DNA of 64,000 bases from Cytophagales bacterium (GCA_016124425.1 WGNT01000042.1:1-64000), one strand, 5' to 3'. Counted from the first letter of the stretch, positions 1 to 9,544 are shown. The notes: a model not told the origin generated them from the sequence alone. Numbers and translations are program-made.

Positions 1-56
1 TCGAACTCCCATCAACGGTTTTGGAGACAGCTATTCTGCCATTGAACTACGCCCGT
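1..56 (-). tRNA. tRNA-Trp (CCA), 3' part cut by window edge
   Basis: Read on the minus strand, the sequence begins with a seven-base acceptor strand (acgggcg), then TA and the D-arm GTTC, and has an anticodon loop CTCCAAA with anticodon CCA. The T-arm is cut at base 1. In Bacteroidota tRNA-Trp typically sits between tuf and secE-nusG, which fits its place just downstream of tuf. Confidence 0.9.
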
Positions 57-109
57 ATTTACCTATTCTTTTACGGAACGCAAAAGTAGGTATTAATGTC
101 CTAAGAAAC

Positions 110-142
110 AAATGCGATTCTGAAAAATCCAGAATCGCATTT
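110..142 (-). terminator. Hairpin after tuf
   Basis: A perfect 13-bp inverted repeat (aaatgcgattctg / cagaatcgcattt) with a 7-nt loop lies just downstream of the tuf stop. On the minus strand it is followed by a T-rich run (tttgtttct). It probably terminates or attenuates tuf transcription ahead of tRNA-Trp. Confidence 0.7.
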
Positions 143-165
143 GATAATCTATAAAACAGATCTGA

Positions 166-1353
166 TTAATCTAGAATCTCTGTAACCTGACCGGCACCTA
201 CTGTTCTACCTCCCTCTCGGATGGCGAATCGAAGACCTTTTTCCAAAGCAACAGTGCTCAATAAATTCACCTCTATGGTAACGTTGTCACCAGGCATTAC
301 CATCTCCACGTTTTCAGGAAGCGTTATCTCACCAGTTACGTCTGTTGTTCTTAAGTAGAACTGCGGACGGTATCTGTTGAAGAACGGCGTATGACGTCCA
401 CCTTCTTCTTTCGAAAGAACGTAAACTTCTGCTTTGAAGTGAGCATGTGGCTTAACAGACCCCGGCTTACAGATAATCATCCCTCTTCTAATTTGAGATT
501 TTTCGATACCTCTTAGCAACAAACCTACGTTGTCGCCAGCCTCACCTCTATCCAAAATCTTACGGAACATTTCCACGCCAGTCACTGTAGACTTCAATCC
601 CTCAGCACCCATACCGATGATATCAACTCCTTCACCGGAATTGACAACACCTCGTTCTATTCTTCCGGTAGCAACAGTTCCACGTCCGGTAATAGAGAAA
701 ACGTCTTCAACGGGCATCAAAAATTCCTTGTCAATAGCACGCTCAGGAAGTGGGATATGCTCATCTACAGCATCCATCAATTCCATTACTGTAGCTTCCC
801 ACTTATCTTCACCATTAAGCGCACCAAGTGCAGATCCTGCGATAACTGGAATATTGTCACCGTCAAACTCATAGAACGAAAGTAATTCCCGTACTTCCAT
901 TTCAACAAGCTCAAGAAGTTCTGGATCATCTACCAAATCAACCTTGTTCATGAAAACAACCAACGCAGGTACACCTACCTGACGGGCCAATAGAATGTGC
1001 TCTCTAGTTTGAGGCATAGGTCCATCAGTCGCCGCAACGACCAAGATAGCACCGTCCATCTGGGCGGCACCCGTTACCATGTTTTTAACATAGTCAGCGT
1101 GACCTGGACAGTCTACGTGAGCGTAGTGCCTCTTTTCAGTCTGGTACTCTACGTGCGAGGTGTTAATTGTAATACCTCTTTCTTTTTCTTCGGGAGCGTT
1201 GTCGATAGAAGCGAAGTCTCTTAATTCTGAAAGACCCTTCCTTGCCAATACCGTAGTAATGGCAGCAGTCAAAGTAGTCTTTCCATGATCGACGTGACCA
1301 ATCGTACCTATGTTAACGTGTGGTTTGGAACGGTCAAAGGTTGCTTTTGCCAT
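166..1353 (-). CDS. tuf: Translation elongation factor Tu
   Basis: EF-Tu is the GTPase that delivers aminoacyl-tRNA to the ribosomal A site in the cytoplasm. The 395-aa length is the family norm. The G-domain motifs are all visible: P-loop GHVDHGKT near residue 19, DCPGHADY near 81 and NKVD near 136, followed by the two beta-barrel domains. The ATG start gives the standard N-terminus [12 protein letters not shown]. The gene is embedded in a tRNA cluster (Tyr, Gly, Thr upstream, Trp downstream) on the same strand, with only about 60 nt between tRNA-Thr and the start codon, so it is probably read in part from tRNA promoters. The identity is certain; whether a second tuf copy exists cannot be seen here. 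Confidence 0.98.
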   Translation of the reverse strand: MAKATFDRSKPHVNIGTIGHVDHGKTTLTAAITTVLARKGLSELRDFASIDNAPEEKERGITINTSHVEYQTEKRHYAHVDCPGHADYVKNMVTGAAQMDGAILVVAATDGPMPQTREHILLARQVGVPALVVFMNKVDLVDDPELLELVEMEVRELLSFYEFDGDNIPVIAGSALGALNGEDKWEATVMELMDAVDEHIPLPERAIDKEFLMPVEDVFSITGRGTVATGRIERGVVNSGEGVDIIGMGAEGLKSTVTGVEMFRKILDRGEAGDNVGLLLRGIEKSQIRRGMIICKPGSVKPHAHFKAEVYVLSKEEGGRHTPFFNRYRPQFYLRTTDVTGEITLPENVEMVMPGDNVTIEVNLLSTVALEKGLRFAIREGGRTVGAGQVTEILD

Positions 1354-1413
1354 GCGTGAAAATCCTTTGTTTAGTTAATGATAAAATTTCGTTTGTTTTT
1401 AATCAATGTATCG

Positions 1414-1485
1414 AGCCAACGACGGGATTTGAACCCGTGACCTCTTCCTTACCAAGGAAGCACTCTACCCCTGAGCTACGTCGGC
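1414..1485 (-). tRNA. tRNA-Thr (GGT)
   Basis: Acceptor GCCGACG pairs with CGTTGGC. The anticodon stem CTTCC/GGAAG encloses loop TTGGTAA, giving anticodon GGT. The T-arm GGGTTCAAATCCC is intact. The 3' CCA is not encoded. It lies 60 nt upstream of tuf on the same strand. Confidence 0.95.
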
Positions 1486-1517
1486 TATTAACATTAGTAA
1501 TGCTCCTAAAAGCATAG

Positions 1518-1590
1518 AGCGGGAGACGAGGCTCGAACCCGCGACCTGCAGCTTGGAAGGCTGCCGCTCTACCAACTGAGCTACTCCCGC
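1518..1590 (-). tRNA. tRNA-Gly (TCC)
   Basis: Acceptor GCGGGAG pairs with CTCCCGC. The anticodon loop TTCCAAG gives TCC. The T-arm GGGTTCGAGCC is intact. The CCA is not encoded. It is part of the Tyr-Gly-Thr-tuf cluster. Confidence 0.95.
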
Positions 1591-1641
1591 TTTTTGATTG
1601 TTATTGCCTAAAATGGGCAACAAATTGGTAAAATTGAATGG

Positions 1642-1649
1642 CAAATTTA
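1642..1649 (-). promoter_or_regulatory. -7 element for tRNA-Gly/Thr/tuf
   Basis: On the minus strand the sequence TAAATTTG matches the Bacteroidota -7 consensus TAnnTTTG, about 50 nt upstream of tRNA-Gly. No good TTG element is seen 19-21 nt further upstream, so this is a weaker call than the tRNA-Tyr promoter. Confidence 0.4.
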
Positions 1650-1710
1650 TACTAAAATTCTAGAATAAACTACCCTAACTTAAATATCTCAATGAGAAAT
1701 CTTTAACTAG

Positions 1711-1793
1711 TGGGGGAAACAGGATTCGAACCTGTGAAGACATAAGTCAACGGATTTACAGTCCGTCCCAGTTGGCCGCTTTGGTATTCCCCC
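1711..1793 (-). tRNA. tRNA-Tyr (GTA)
   Basis: It is an 83-nt, class II-sized tRNA with a long variable arm. Acceptor GGGGGAA pairs with TTCCCCC, and the anticodon loop CTGTAAA gives GTA. The T-arm GGTTCGAATCC is intact. It is the first gene of the tRNA-tuf cluster. Confidence 0.95.
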
Positions 1794-1838
1794 AACTATT
1801 TCGTGCTAGATAATTTTCTTGCTTATCTTAACGGATGG

Positions 1839-1869
1839 CAAAATTATACCCTTTTCTCTAACATTCAAA
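1839..1869 (-). promoter_or_regulatory. Promoter of the tRNA-tuf cluster
   Basis: On the minus strand, TTTG, a 19-nt spacer and TAATTTTG match the Bacteroidota primary sigma promoter (TTTG-N19-TAnnTTTG) exactly. The predicted start lies about 38 nt upstream of tRNA-Tyr. Confidence 0.8.
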
Positions 1870-1933
1870 ACAATCCAAAAAAAATAATTTGATTTTAGCA
1901 GACTGCCCGATTACTGTTTTCAAAATCAGTCGC

Positions 1934-4537
1934 TTAATTTTGTTCAAGATAAGGTTCTAAAAAAAACTGCTGATAATTCCTTACCAGTTCATCGGTTTCG
2001 TTCTTATGGATTTTAACCAGTGCTTCTAAAATGTTAGCCTCATCTATGAATCCAAAGATGGACTGAAACGCGGTCAAACGGATGTAATTCGCAGGATGGC
2101 TTCTGGCTAACGCCAAAAGCTTCTCTATGGCAGTTTCTTTCTCCGTGCCTGTAACGGCTGCAAAATAATCCCCATAATAACCCACAAAATAGTACAAAGA
2201 CTCTCGTGTCAACCGGTCCAGTTTTTCATGGAACCAAGCTGACTGGGTACTGTCCTGAACCTGTGTCAGGTAATCCGCAAGCGGCACTACCATCCGTATG
2301 TTTGTCTCTCCCTCTAGTTGTTCGAAAACTCCTCGTTTTGGTACGGATTCATCTTCCAAGTCCATCAGTGCAGTAAGGGCAGCGCCTGCTACTACATAAG
2401 AGGGTTCTGCTACCATCGCCGTGATAAGAGGTAGGTGCTCCTGTCCGTTTAAGGTGCCAAGAAGAGATATGGCCGCCCCACGTACCTCGTTATTCGGGTC
2501 TTCGTGGGCCAAACGGACAAGTATGGTCTCCATCTGAATATCCACTTCTTCCTCGGCCATAACTTGGGAAATCCTACTCAGCGCAAGCCCTCTCACCTCG
2601 TGGAAGGTGTCGCCTAATCCTTGAAGAATCACATCCTTCCATTCGCGTGCATCTACATGCAAAGAGGTAAGACTATCCAATGCTTCAAGCCGGGAGACTC
2701 CTGATTTGGCGTGGTTAAACTGGCTTAAAAGTTTTTCCATGCCCCTGTTCGTCTCCTTTTTGGCTAACAGCTCGCTGTATTCATCTACAAGGATCAGGTC
2801 CGCCTGGGCGCTGTTTTCAATCACAAACTGCTGAACCCCTTCCTCCATCCAATAGGTCTTTTCTTCCCGTTTCCCATGCTTATATACCGCAACCTTTATC
2901 GGCAGTCGATATAGCGGAGTGGCGGATAGGTCCTGCTTCTGCCGCACAGTGAGCAGCTGATTTCCCGGTCCGGAAGCATCTACAGTGATTTCTAAGATCG
3001 GATGACCCGAAGCCAGAAACCATTGGTTAAAAAACCAATTTAAATCCTTTCCTGTGACTTCCTCAAAGGCTAAACGAAGATCATGAACTTCTACGCTAGT
3101 ATATGCGTGGGTTGTCAAATACCGATTCAATGACGCATAGAACGCTTCATCACCGAGCATCCTGCGTAGCATATGAAGTATCCGTCCACCTTTGGCATAG
3201 CTATGACTATCAAACATGTCTTCTTTATCCTCATAATGATAGCGTATCAGGTCTACCTGCTTTTCCTGGGACTCGTCAAAATATTGTTCCATCGCGTCAA
3301 TGTGGTGGATATCTGCCCTGTCTCTGCCAAATTTGTATTCGAACCAGAGGTATTCGGAATAATCTGCAAAGGCCTCGTTCAATGGCAGATTTGACCATGA
3401 CTCCGTAGTAACCAAATTACCGAACCACTGATGAAAAAGTTCGTGAGCAATAATATAGTCCCATTCACTGTCTAACGCCTCACGCTCATCAAGATTTAAT
3501 CCCTCCATAAAGATAGATACAGTTGTATTTTCCATCGCCCCTGATACAAAGTCCCTGACTACTACCTGATCATATTTCTGCCAAGGATAGGCAACACCTA
3601 GAAGGCTGGAAAAAAATCCAATCATTTCCGGAGTGTTGCGAAACACCGTCTCTGCTCCTTTTGCATATTCCTTTTCTACGTAATAGTTGACCGGCAATCC
3701 TTTCCATGTGTCCACTATTTGTGCAAAATCACCGACAACGAACGCCGACAGATAAGGTGCATGTGGGATATCCATTACCCAATGGTCCGTTCTTGTTCCA
3801 TCAAGATGGTTTACCTGATCCACCAGTTCCCCATTGCTAACGGATATGAAGCGTTCAGGTACCCTAAGCTTAAAGTCGTGCGTCTGCCGTTCATTTGGGC
3901 TGTCGATTGTGGGAAACCATTTCGAGTTGAACTCGGTCTCTCCCTGAGTCCATATCTGTACAGGCTTAGCTTCATCTCCCTCCGGATTAATAAAATAAGC
4001 ACCTTTTGTATCCGTAATGGCTGCACTTCCCGTCTCGGTCGTATCTTCAGGTTTGGCAGTATATCTTATACCTATACGTAGGGTATCTGCTGCCGAATAG
4101 GTGTTTTGAAGGAATATCGTTACCTTCTTCATATCATACCTGAAGGAAAGTGGCGTCATCTCGCCGGAATCATCCCGCCACACATCCGCTATATCAAAAT
4201 CCTTAGCGTCAAGTTCAAGCACTTGCTGATCGTAGAAATACGGCTTTAACGTTAATTCCGCGGTACCCTTAACGAAGCGGTTTTTGTAGTCAAAAGCCAA
4301 GTCTAAAGAAGTGTGAATAAGGTCAAATTTCCTCTCCCTACTCGCCCTGTACCCAATTAAGTCTCTCTCCTTTGCACGCATAAGAGAATCTGGCGCATTT
4401 GAGATCACCATCTCTAGAGGTGCCGTTACCGCATTTTCCAAAATTGGTGGCTCACTGACAACTTGTGTGTTTTTACAGGCAAAAAAGATCAAAAAAGACC
4501 CAACTAATAGCGTACATAGATTTGAAGAATAGCGCAT
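1934..4537 (-). CDS. M1-family metallo-aminopeptidase lipoprotein
   Basis: A zinc aminopeptidase that removes N-terminal residues from peptides, probably anchored in the envelope. The N-terminus has a short hydrophobic segment ending in the lipobox-like FFAC (Cys21). The M1 exopeptidase signature GAMENTT is followed by the zinc site HELFH (His365, Glu366, His369) and the third ligand Glu exactly 18 residues later (E388). The C-terminal ~250 residues are helical, with HEAT-like repeats such as the segment containing DPNNEVRGAAISLLG. The 867-aa length suits bacterial M1 enzymes with this tail. It is divergent from the biotin carrier gene and has no operon partner. The family is certain; the substrate is not known. 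Confidence 0.93.
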   Translation of the reverse strand: MRYSSNLCTLLVGSFLIFFACKNTQVVSEPPILENAVTAPLEMVISNAPDSLMRAKERDLIGYRASRERKFDLIHTSLDLAFDYKNRFVKGTAELTLKPYFYDQQVLELDAKDFDIADVWRDDSGEMTPLSFRYDMKKVTIFLQNTYSAADTLRIGIRYTAKPEDTTETGSAAITDTKGAYFINPEGDEAKPVQIWTQGETEFNSKWFPTIDSPNERQTHDFKLRVPERFISVSNGELVDQVNHLDGTRTDHWVMDIPHAPYLSAFVVGDFAQIVDTWKGLPVNYYVEKEYAKGAETVFRNTPEMIGFFSSLLGVAYPWQKYDQVVVRDFVSGAMENTTVSIFMEGLNLDEREALDSEWDYIIAHELFHQWFGNLVTTESWSNLPLNEAFADYSEYLWFEYKFGRDRADIHHIDAMEQYFDESQEKQVDLIRYHYEDKEDMFDSHSYAKGGRILHMLRRMLGDEAFYASLNRYLTTHAYTSVEVHDLRLAFEEVTGKDLNWFFNQWFLASGHPILEITVDASGPGNQLLTVRQKQDLSATPLYRLPIKVAVYKHGKREEKTYWMEEGVQQFVIENSAQADLILVDEYSELLAKKETNRGMEKLLSQFNHAKSGVSRLEALDSLTSLHVDAREWKDVILQGLGDTFHEVRGLALSRISQVMAEEEVDIQMETILVRLAHEDPNNEVRGAAISLLGTLNGQEHLPLITAMVAEPSYVVAGAALTALMDLEDESVPKRGVFEQLEGETNIRMVVPLADYLTQVQDSTQSAWFHEKLDRLTRESLYYFVGYYGDYFAAVTGTEKETAIEKLLALARSHPANYIRLTAFQSIFGFIDEANILEALVKIHKNETDELVRNYQQFFLEPYLEQN

Positions 4538-4668
4538 ATTTTTCGAAAATAATTTTCCAAGAAGGATTAATGTATTAAGTTTCTGCCATGATACCAGCCC
4601 AAAGTCCTGTTAGTAAATTATCATCGGTCAACAAGATAAATCACCCGCCTTGCTAGAAATGAAACGAA

Positions 4669-5163
4669 ATGTATGAAGTAAAATTGAAAAATGAGGTTCT
4701 CCAAGTTGAAAAAAACAAGGATGGGGTTAAAGTAAATGGTCAATATGTTTTGATGGATAATGTCAAAAGTGGCCACAAAACGTTTCATGTGCTGATAGAC
4801 AATACCTCTATGACGTTGGAATTGGTATCATGGGATCCGTTGTCACGAATGATTTCCCTCATCGTAAATGGAAAGGCAGTAGATGCCCAGGTAAGCAATG
4901 AACAGGATTTGCTCTTGGAAAAGCTGGGAATTGCCCAAACGAAGGTGCATCTTGCGTCGGAAATCAAGGCCCCGATGCCCGGCTTGATATTGGACGTCCT
5001 AGTTAATGAGGGGGATACCATCCAAAAAGGAGACGTTCTTTTGGTGCTTGAGGCGATGAAAATGGAAAATTCCATCAAAGCGTCCAGTGCCGGAGTTGTC
5101 AAAACGGTTTTGGTGGAAATTGGTCAAAGCGTGGAAAAAAACCAGGTAATGATCCAATTTTAG
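4669..5163 (+). CDS. Biotin carboxyl carrier protein of a biotin-dependent carboxylase
   Basis: The C-terminal ~70 residues form a biotinyl/lipoyl attachment domain with the canonical EAMKMEN motif, so the predicted biotinylated lysine is Lys131. The APMPGLI segment that starts the domain is also present. The N-terminal ~90 residues are a separate domain, as in the stand-alone subunits annotated in Bacteroidota as acetyl-CoA carboxylase biotin carrier subunit. They are not obviously AccB-like, and such proteins often serve propionyl- or methylcrotonyl-CoA carboxylases. No carboxylase or biotin carboxylase gene is adjacent in this window. pyrH follows 220 nt downstream with its own candidate promoter. 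The start MYEVKLKN is the first ATG in frame. Confidence 0.88.
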   Translation: MYEVKLKNEVLQVEKNKDGVKVNGQYVLMDNVKSGHKTFHVLIDNTSMTLELVSWDPLSRMISLIVNGKAVDAQVSNEQDLLLEKLGIAQTKVHLASEIKAPMPGLILDVLVNEGDTIQKGDVLLVLEAMKMENSIKASSAGVVKTVLVEIGQSVEKNQVMIQF

Positions 5164-5196
5164 TGATCAGATATAGTTTTGTAAAAAACAAGAATT

Positions 5197-5204
5197 TATC
5201 TTTG
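5197..5204 (+). promoter_or_regulatory. -7 element, candidate pyrH promoter
   Basis: TATCTTTG matches TAnnTTTG, with TTTG 15 nt upstream (shorter than usual). It would give a leader of about 175 nt before pyrH, longer than most leaders here, so confidence is low. Confidence 0.35.
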
Positions 5205-5385
5205 TCCGGTTTTATTCGGGAAGTTTCTCGATTGATCATCGTTTCAAAGCCCATACATAATGTGCGGAATCTTCGGTAGATATCGTAAGGTGAAAGCTGA
5301 TTATAAACCGATTAGCACGCCATGCTACCGGAATAAAGCAAAGCATTGGCAAATTTTTAATACATTGTAAACAAACCTTAGACTG

Positions 5386-6096
5386 ATGAAATACAAGAGA
5401 ATCCTCCTCAAACTTAGCGGAGAAGCCCTCATGGGTGATAATTCCTATGGCATTGATCCAAAAAGATTGCAGCAGTATGCGGAAGAAATCCGGGCGGTTC
5501 GTGATCAGGGCGTCGAAATTGCCGTAGTTATCGGGGGAGGCAATATTTTTAGAGGAGTGCAGGCGGGTAATGTCGGAATAGACCGGGTACAGGGTGATTA
5601 TATGGGCATGTTGGCTACGTTGATCAACGCGATGGCCATTCAAAGCGCACTGGAACAAAACGGCATGTTTACGCGTCTTATGTCGGGTATAAAGGTGGAA
5701 AGCGTATGTGAACCTTTCATTCGCCGAAGGGCAATTAGACATCTCGAAAAGGGCCGCATTGTAATCTTCGGTGCGGGCATTGGAAACCCTTATTTTACCA
5801 CCGATTCTACCGCCAGTCTAAGAGCAATAGAAATAGAAGCCGAGGTCGTTCTAAAGGGCACTCGCGTCGACGGTGTATACACGGCAGATCCTGAAAAAGA
5901 CCCTACTGCCACAAGGTATGCGACCATCTCATTTCAAGAAGTGTATGAGAAAAACCTCAATGTTATGGATATGACCGCTTTTACACTTTGCCAAGAAAAT
6001 AACCTCCCGATCATTGTTTTTGATATGAATAAAAAAGACAACCTCATCCGCCTCGTGGAAGGAAAAGATGTCGGGACCTTAATAACTTCTAATTAA
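5386..6096 (+). CDS. pyrH: UMP kinase
   Basis: It phosphorylates UMP to UDP with ATP in pyrimidine nucleotide synthesis in the cytoplasm. The N-terminal [12 protein letters not shown] motif, the GGGNIFRG glycine loop near residue 51 and the segment [13 protein letters not shown] near 162 are diagnostic of the bacterial hexameric amino-acid-kinase-fold enzyme. The 236-aa length is standard. It precedes frr by 13 nt, the common pyrH-frr arrangement, and the two are very likely cotranscribed up to the terminator after frr. Confidence 0.97.
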   Translation: MKYKRILLKLSGEALMGDNSYGIDPKRLQQYAEEIRAVRDQGVEIAVVIGGGNIFRGVQAGNVGIDRVQGDYMGMLATLINAMAIQSALEQNGMFTRLMSGIKVESVCEPFIRRRAIRHLEKGRIVIFGAGIGNPYFTTDSTASLRAIEIEAEVVLKGTRVDGVYTADPEKDPTATRYATISFQEVYEKNLNVMDMTAFTLCQENNLPIIVFDMNKKDNLIRLVEGKDVGTLITSN

Positions 6097-6109
6097 GCAA
6101 AAACTTACC

Positions 6110-6670
6110 ATGGAAGAAATTCAATTATACCTCGAAGAAGCTGAGTCGCTCATGAAAAAAGCTGTAGACCATACGGCTGCTGAGCTGGTAAAAATAAGAG
6201 CAGGCAAAGCCATGCCGAATTTTCTGGACGGAATAGTGGTCTCCTACTATGGTGCACCTACGCCACTTCAGCAAGTAGCTTCTGTCACTACGCCAGATGC
6301 CCGGACGCTCGCCATCAAACCTTGGGAGAAAAATCTGATCCCGGAAATCGAAAAGGCCATAATCAACTCCGACTTGGGACTTAATCCGCAAAATAACGGC
6401 GAGATGATTATGCTAACTATCCCTCCCCTTACCGAGGAGCGCCGAAGAAACTTGGTAAAGCAAGTGAAAAACGAATGTGAAAATGGTAAGATAAGCATTC
6501 GATCGGTAAGGAAAGACACCAACGAAGCCTTACGAAAACTGCAAAAAGAGGGTGCCCCTGAGGATGAGGTAAAACGTGCAGAAGACATGGTGCAGAAATT
6601 TACCGACAAATTTTCAAGCAAGATTGATGACCATTTTGCCAAAAAAGAAGAAGAAATAATGAAAGTGTAA
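6110..6670 (+). CDS. frr: Ribosome recycling factor
   Basis: It splits post-termination ribosomes together with EF-G. The 186-aa length and typical segments are present: the N-terminal helix, then KIRAGKAMPNFLDGI near residue 28, PLQQVASVTTPDARTLAIKP near 52 and the EERRRNLVKQVKNECENGK helix near 107. It follows pyrH by 13 nt and is followed by a strong terminator-like hairpin. Confidence 0.97.
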   Translation: MEEIQLYLEEAESLMKKAVDHTAAELVKIRAGKAMPNFLDGIVVSYYGAPTPLQQVASVTTPDARTLAIKPWEKNLIPEIEKAIINSDLGLNPQNNGEMIMLTIPPLTEERRRNLVKQVKNECENGKISIRSVRKDTNEALRKLQKEGAPEDEVKRAEDMVQKFTDKFSSKIDDHFAKKEEEIMKV

Positions 6671-6680
6671 TTGGCTTAAC

Positions 6681-6709
6681 AAAAAGGCGGCACATGCCGC
6701 CTTCTTTTT
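6681..6709. terminator. Bidirectional terminator after frr
   Basis: The stem ggcggca/tgccgcc is flanked by A-runs on the left and T-runs on the right, so it can work on both strands. On the plus strand it ends pyrH-frr. On the minus strand it would end any transcript started from the promoter at 6871-6900. Confidence 0.85.
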
Positions 6710-6864
6710 GTAACTGTGCTAGAAAATAGCTGACATATTTTTTGATAGGAGGAAATTGGTTGGATGTGGATTTTTGTCAAAAACAATCAGAAAGGCTGCA
6801 TTGACTTGGAAAAAATAAAGAACAGACAGCCATGAGCTGACTATTCTTTCCTGTAGTAAACCTT
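6681..6864 (-). ncRNA. Candidate small RNA between frr and DUF5686 gene
   Basis: A near-consensus promoter (6871-6900, minus strand) points into this otherwise gene-free gap, and a strong terminator hairpin followed by TTTTTGTT lies about 180 nt downstream. No minus-strand ORF longer than 18 codons lies between them, so an untranslated RNA is the simplest reading. The sequence matches no RNA family I recognise. This is an inference from the promoter-terminator pairing alone. Confidence 0.4.
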
Positions 6865-6870
6865 ACAATA

Positions 6871-6900
6871 CAAAGATACGGAAACCACTCCTAAAACAAA
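6871..6900 (-). promoter_or_regulatory. Orphan Bacteroidota-type promoter
   Basis: On the minus strand, TTTG, an 18-nt spacer and TATCTTTG match the primary sigma consensus. It lies just past the stop codon of the DUF5686 gene and faces away from it, so it serves no annotated gene. Confidence 0.6.
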
Positions 6901-6910
6901 AGCATTCGCT

Positions 6911-9544
6911 CTAGTTGACATTGATAAACGTGGCTATTCCAAGGCGCGGGCCCGACCGCACAAACGTTCCGTTTTCAAATCCCGCGGCAAATTCCACACG
7001 GAAGATTCTCCATAAATTATCAAGGGAATACCCTACTTCCACGTAGTGCGGGGAATAGGTGGTTTTTAGATAGTTAAGAAATAGGTTTTCCCTAACTCCG
7101 CTAAAACGTAACATAGGGAGCTGGGTGAATAAGAACTTTCTAAACTGATAATGGAAGATTCCACCAAGGTAACTTCCATCCGTACTATATTGATAGTAGT
7201 CAAGTAAGCGGTATGCCGACGCGGCTCCCATACTGCTTAACACCGTGCGGTTGCCGCCGAAGTGCTTAAAATCCATAAAATAAAGCTGCGATGCATCTAG
7301 GAACCTACCTGCATTGAGATTGATGTCCAAGGTCCCGCTTACACCAAAAGAATATGCGTGCCTAAACCCAAAATCCAGATGGTCAAATCTTGACGACTGC
7401 GGGGAATTAGCTATTGGTATACCTTTATTGTAAGAAACGCTTACTTCCGGAGCAGATTCATAGATGGCATACCTTCTATTGTTCCTTGTAGCATACTTTA
7501 ATCCGGGCCGCCAAACAATATGAGTCCTCCACAAAACCGAGCTGTGGTCGATGAAGTTAGCATCAGTCGCTGATACATTGGAAGGTTTATTGGGCATGAA
7601 TTGTTGCTGATCCGCTCTTCGTAGACCAGAGACGGAGGAGTTTTCTAGAAAATACCGATTTGCAAACTCCAAACCGGTACCAAAAACAAGACTTGAATTT
7701 ACACCCCTTTCCCAATCCAACCGTACATACTCCTGCTCATACAACCTCATCCAGTTTTCATGAAGCAGCAACGAATATGCTGTATTCACCCACTCTGAAA
7801 TGGGTTCTTCCCGATTCAGTTGGAATACAAATCGACCTCCTTCTACGGCTAGTTGCGAATAAGACTCTCCCTTTCTAAGCAGACCTGTTGTGGAAAGTCT
7901 GCCGTAGAGCGTACGACTTGAAAAACCGTATCTAGCCTCAGGCCTAAGTAAGACCTGTTTTGTTTTATATTGAATGCTATCCGGTAGCTTTTCGCGCTTC
8001 CTCACCCGCATATATGCGGCTAGTCCTACTTTAAATCCCTCTACCGCGTTAAACCCCATTTTGCCTGCGTTCGGATCAAAGCCAGCGGATATCCCATTTC
8101 CGAAAAAATAGTCTCCTCCTACTAAAACATCCAAGGGTGTGAATTTCCGCTTTATCCGTGAGCTTGTACTATCAGCAGAAGCCATCTTGGCGGATTCAGC
8201 CTTTGCCAAGCTGTCATCCCGTTGATAGCCTCTTATCTCTTCAGGTGTCAATGCAACCGGCCTTATGCTATCCCAAAACGTGAGCCCACGTTTGCTCGCC
8301 AAGCTATCTATGGTATAGTTTCGCTCTCGTACTAGCTCATTGTTTTCTCTTTCCAATGTTACTTCCTTTTCATAGGTCCGGATCATTTTTCGGAAGTCTT
8401 TCTGGGACATTTTTTCGGCTGAGGCCAATTGATCGGCAATGGAGGTCCGTTTGTCAAACTTGTCCACGGTAACGGGTAGTGCCTCCACCTTTTCATCCAA
8501 CAGAATGGTTTCTGCATTCAAATCAGGGTTCAGCTCCAACTCGTATTCACCGGTAGATGCCAGGTATTGAAACTCCCCTTCAAACCCAAAAAACTTACCA
8601 CTGATATGGTAGGTGTGGGTGACAGGCAACCATACATTCTCTTGTATGGGTGCATATTGTTGTTTGGCCCGAATCTTAAATCCAAAATAGGAGGTCTTCA
8701 AATCAAAACTATGAATGGCCCATAGATCCTCGATGATATAGATATACCCATCAAATACTTGCTCTCCAGCAGACCTTGGACATACCCGGATCTTGTTGAC
8801 CAATACGCCGTTATCCATGAACGAACCCATAAATTGAAACCTGTAGTAGGAAAAAGCCATTTTCGATAAGGGAGATATAATCTCGACTACATTATCCTGA
8901 TAAAGCGTTACCCCAATATACGGTGCGGGAGATGTTTGCATATCGTCACCCGTGGTACGAATACCAATAACCTTTTCTTCCAAGCTGTTTGGTTGGGTAA
9001 AGGTAATTTCAGAAAGGGACTCTGTAGTGTAGGCCTCATTGAGGTTAAGGCCTTCCGATGCCAGTTTTTTTCGAAGAAAAAAAGGGGCGTCTGTAAGCTT
9101 CCCTGTACCTTTTAAATATACCTTCATTGTGTAACGGTCGATCAGAAGCCGGTGAAAATCAGCTTTAGCAATAGCGCGGCGCATTACTGTCAAAGCGGGA
9201 TCTTCCTGTTTGCTGTTTACAGTCACCTCCTTCATCGCATATACCTGCTCTTCCAAAACAATAGCAACATCTACCCATTCTTGGTTTATCTCTACGGTCC
9301 TCAGCGCGGACTTGAATCCCATAAACTGAACCCATAGATCATAAACGCCCGGTTTCAGTTCAAGCTGAAAAAATCCGTCAGCATTTGCCGGAGCTCCATC
9401 GCCCGTATTCCGGACAAAGACAGAGGCAAAAGGCAGTGGATCCCCTTCCTCGTTACGGATAAACCCGCGTACGCCCTGACCAAATCCCTGAAGCGCTGTC
9501 AAGAACATTAGGGCAAACAAGAGAAACAACGTCCCTATTTTCAT
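6911..9544 (-). CDS. DUF5686 outer-membrane protein with carboxypeptidase-regulatory-like domain
   Basis: The start is taken at MKIGTLFLLF (9544), which begins directly with a signal peptide ending near GFGQ. The longer ORF start (9646) abuts a palindromic repeat and adds a charged tail. The mature N-terminus is a carboxypeptidase regulatory-like (CarbopepD_reg_2) beta-sandwich with DPLPFASVFV-like and GFFQLELKPGVYDLWVQF-type strands. The long remainder, rich in aromatic beta-strand repeats, corresponds to the DUF5686 barrel family. The protein is 877 aa and ends in a barrel-like strand (IATFINVN). Members are common in Bacteroidota outer membranes and their role is unknown. It is monocistronic as far as can be seen. 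Confidence 0.85.
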   Translation of the reverse strand: MKIGTLFLLFALMFLTALQGFGQGVRGFIRNEEGDPLPFASVFVRNTGDGAPANADGFFQLELKPGVYDLWVQFMGFKSALRTVEINQEWVDVAIVLEEQVYAMKEVTVNSKQEDPALTVMRRAIAKADFHRLLIDRYTMKVYLKGTGKLTDAPFFLRKKLASEGLNLNEAYTTESLSEITFTQPNSLEEKVIGIRTTGDDMQTSPAPYIGVTLYQDNVVEIISPLSKMAFSYYRFQFMGSFMDNGVLVNKIRVCPRSAGEQVFDGYIYIIEDLWAIHSFDLKTSYFGFKIRAKQQYAPIQENVWLPVTHTYHISGKFFGFEGEFQYLASTGEYELELNPDLNAETILLDEKVEALPVTVDKFDKRTSIADQLASAEKMSQKDFRKMIRTYEKEVTLERENNELVRERNYTIDSLASKRGLTFWDSIRPVALTPEEIRGYQRDDSLAKAESAKMASADSTSSRIKRKFTPLDVLVGGDYFFGNGISAGFDPNAGKMGFNAVEGFKVGLAAYMRVRKREKLPDSIQYKTKQVLLRPEARYGFSSRTLYGRLSTTGLLRKGESYSQLAVEGGRFVFQLNREEPISEWVNTAYSLLLHENWMRLYEQEYVRLDWERGVNSSLVFGTGLEFANRYFLENSSVSGLRRADQQQFMPNKPSNVSATDANFIDHSSVLWRTHIVWRPGLKYATRNNRRYAIYESAPEVSVSYNKGIPIANSPQSSRFDHLDFGFRHAYSFGVSGTLDINLNAGRFLDASQLYFMDFKHFGGNRTVLSSMGAASAYRLLDYYQYSTDGSYLGGIFHYQFRKFLFTQLPMLRFSGVRENLFLNYLKTTYSPHYVEVGYSLDNLWRIFRVEFAAGFENGTFVRSGPRLGIATFINVN

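Noticed and set aside
3719-4081. 120-aa plus-strand ORF and similar shadow ORFs inside the M1 aminopeptidase gene
   Set aside because: It lies antisense in a well-supported gene and has no domain or signal; the coding strand is clearly the minus one.
5236-5742. 168-aa minus-strand ORF overlapping pyrH
   Set aside because: Most of it is antisense to the pyrH coding sequence, and its text has no recognisable family or signal.
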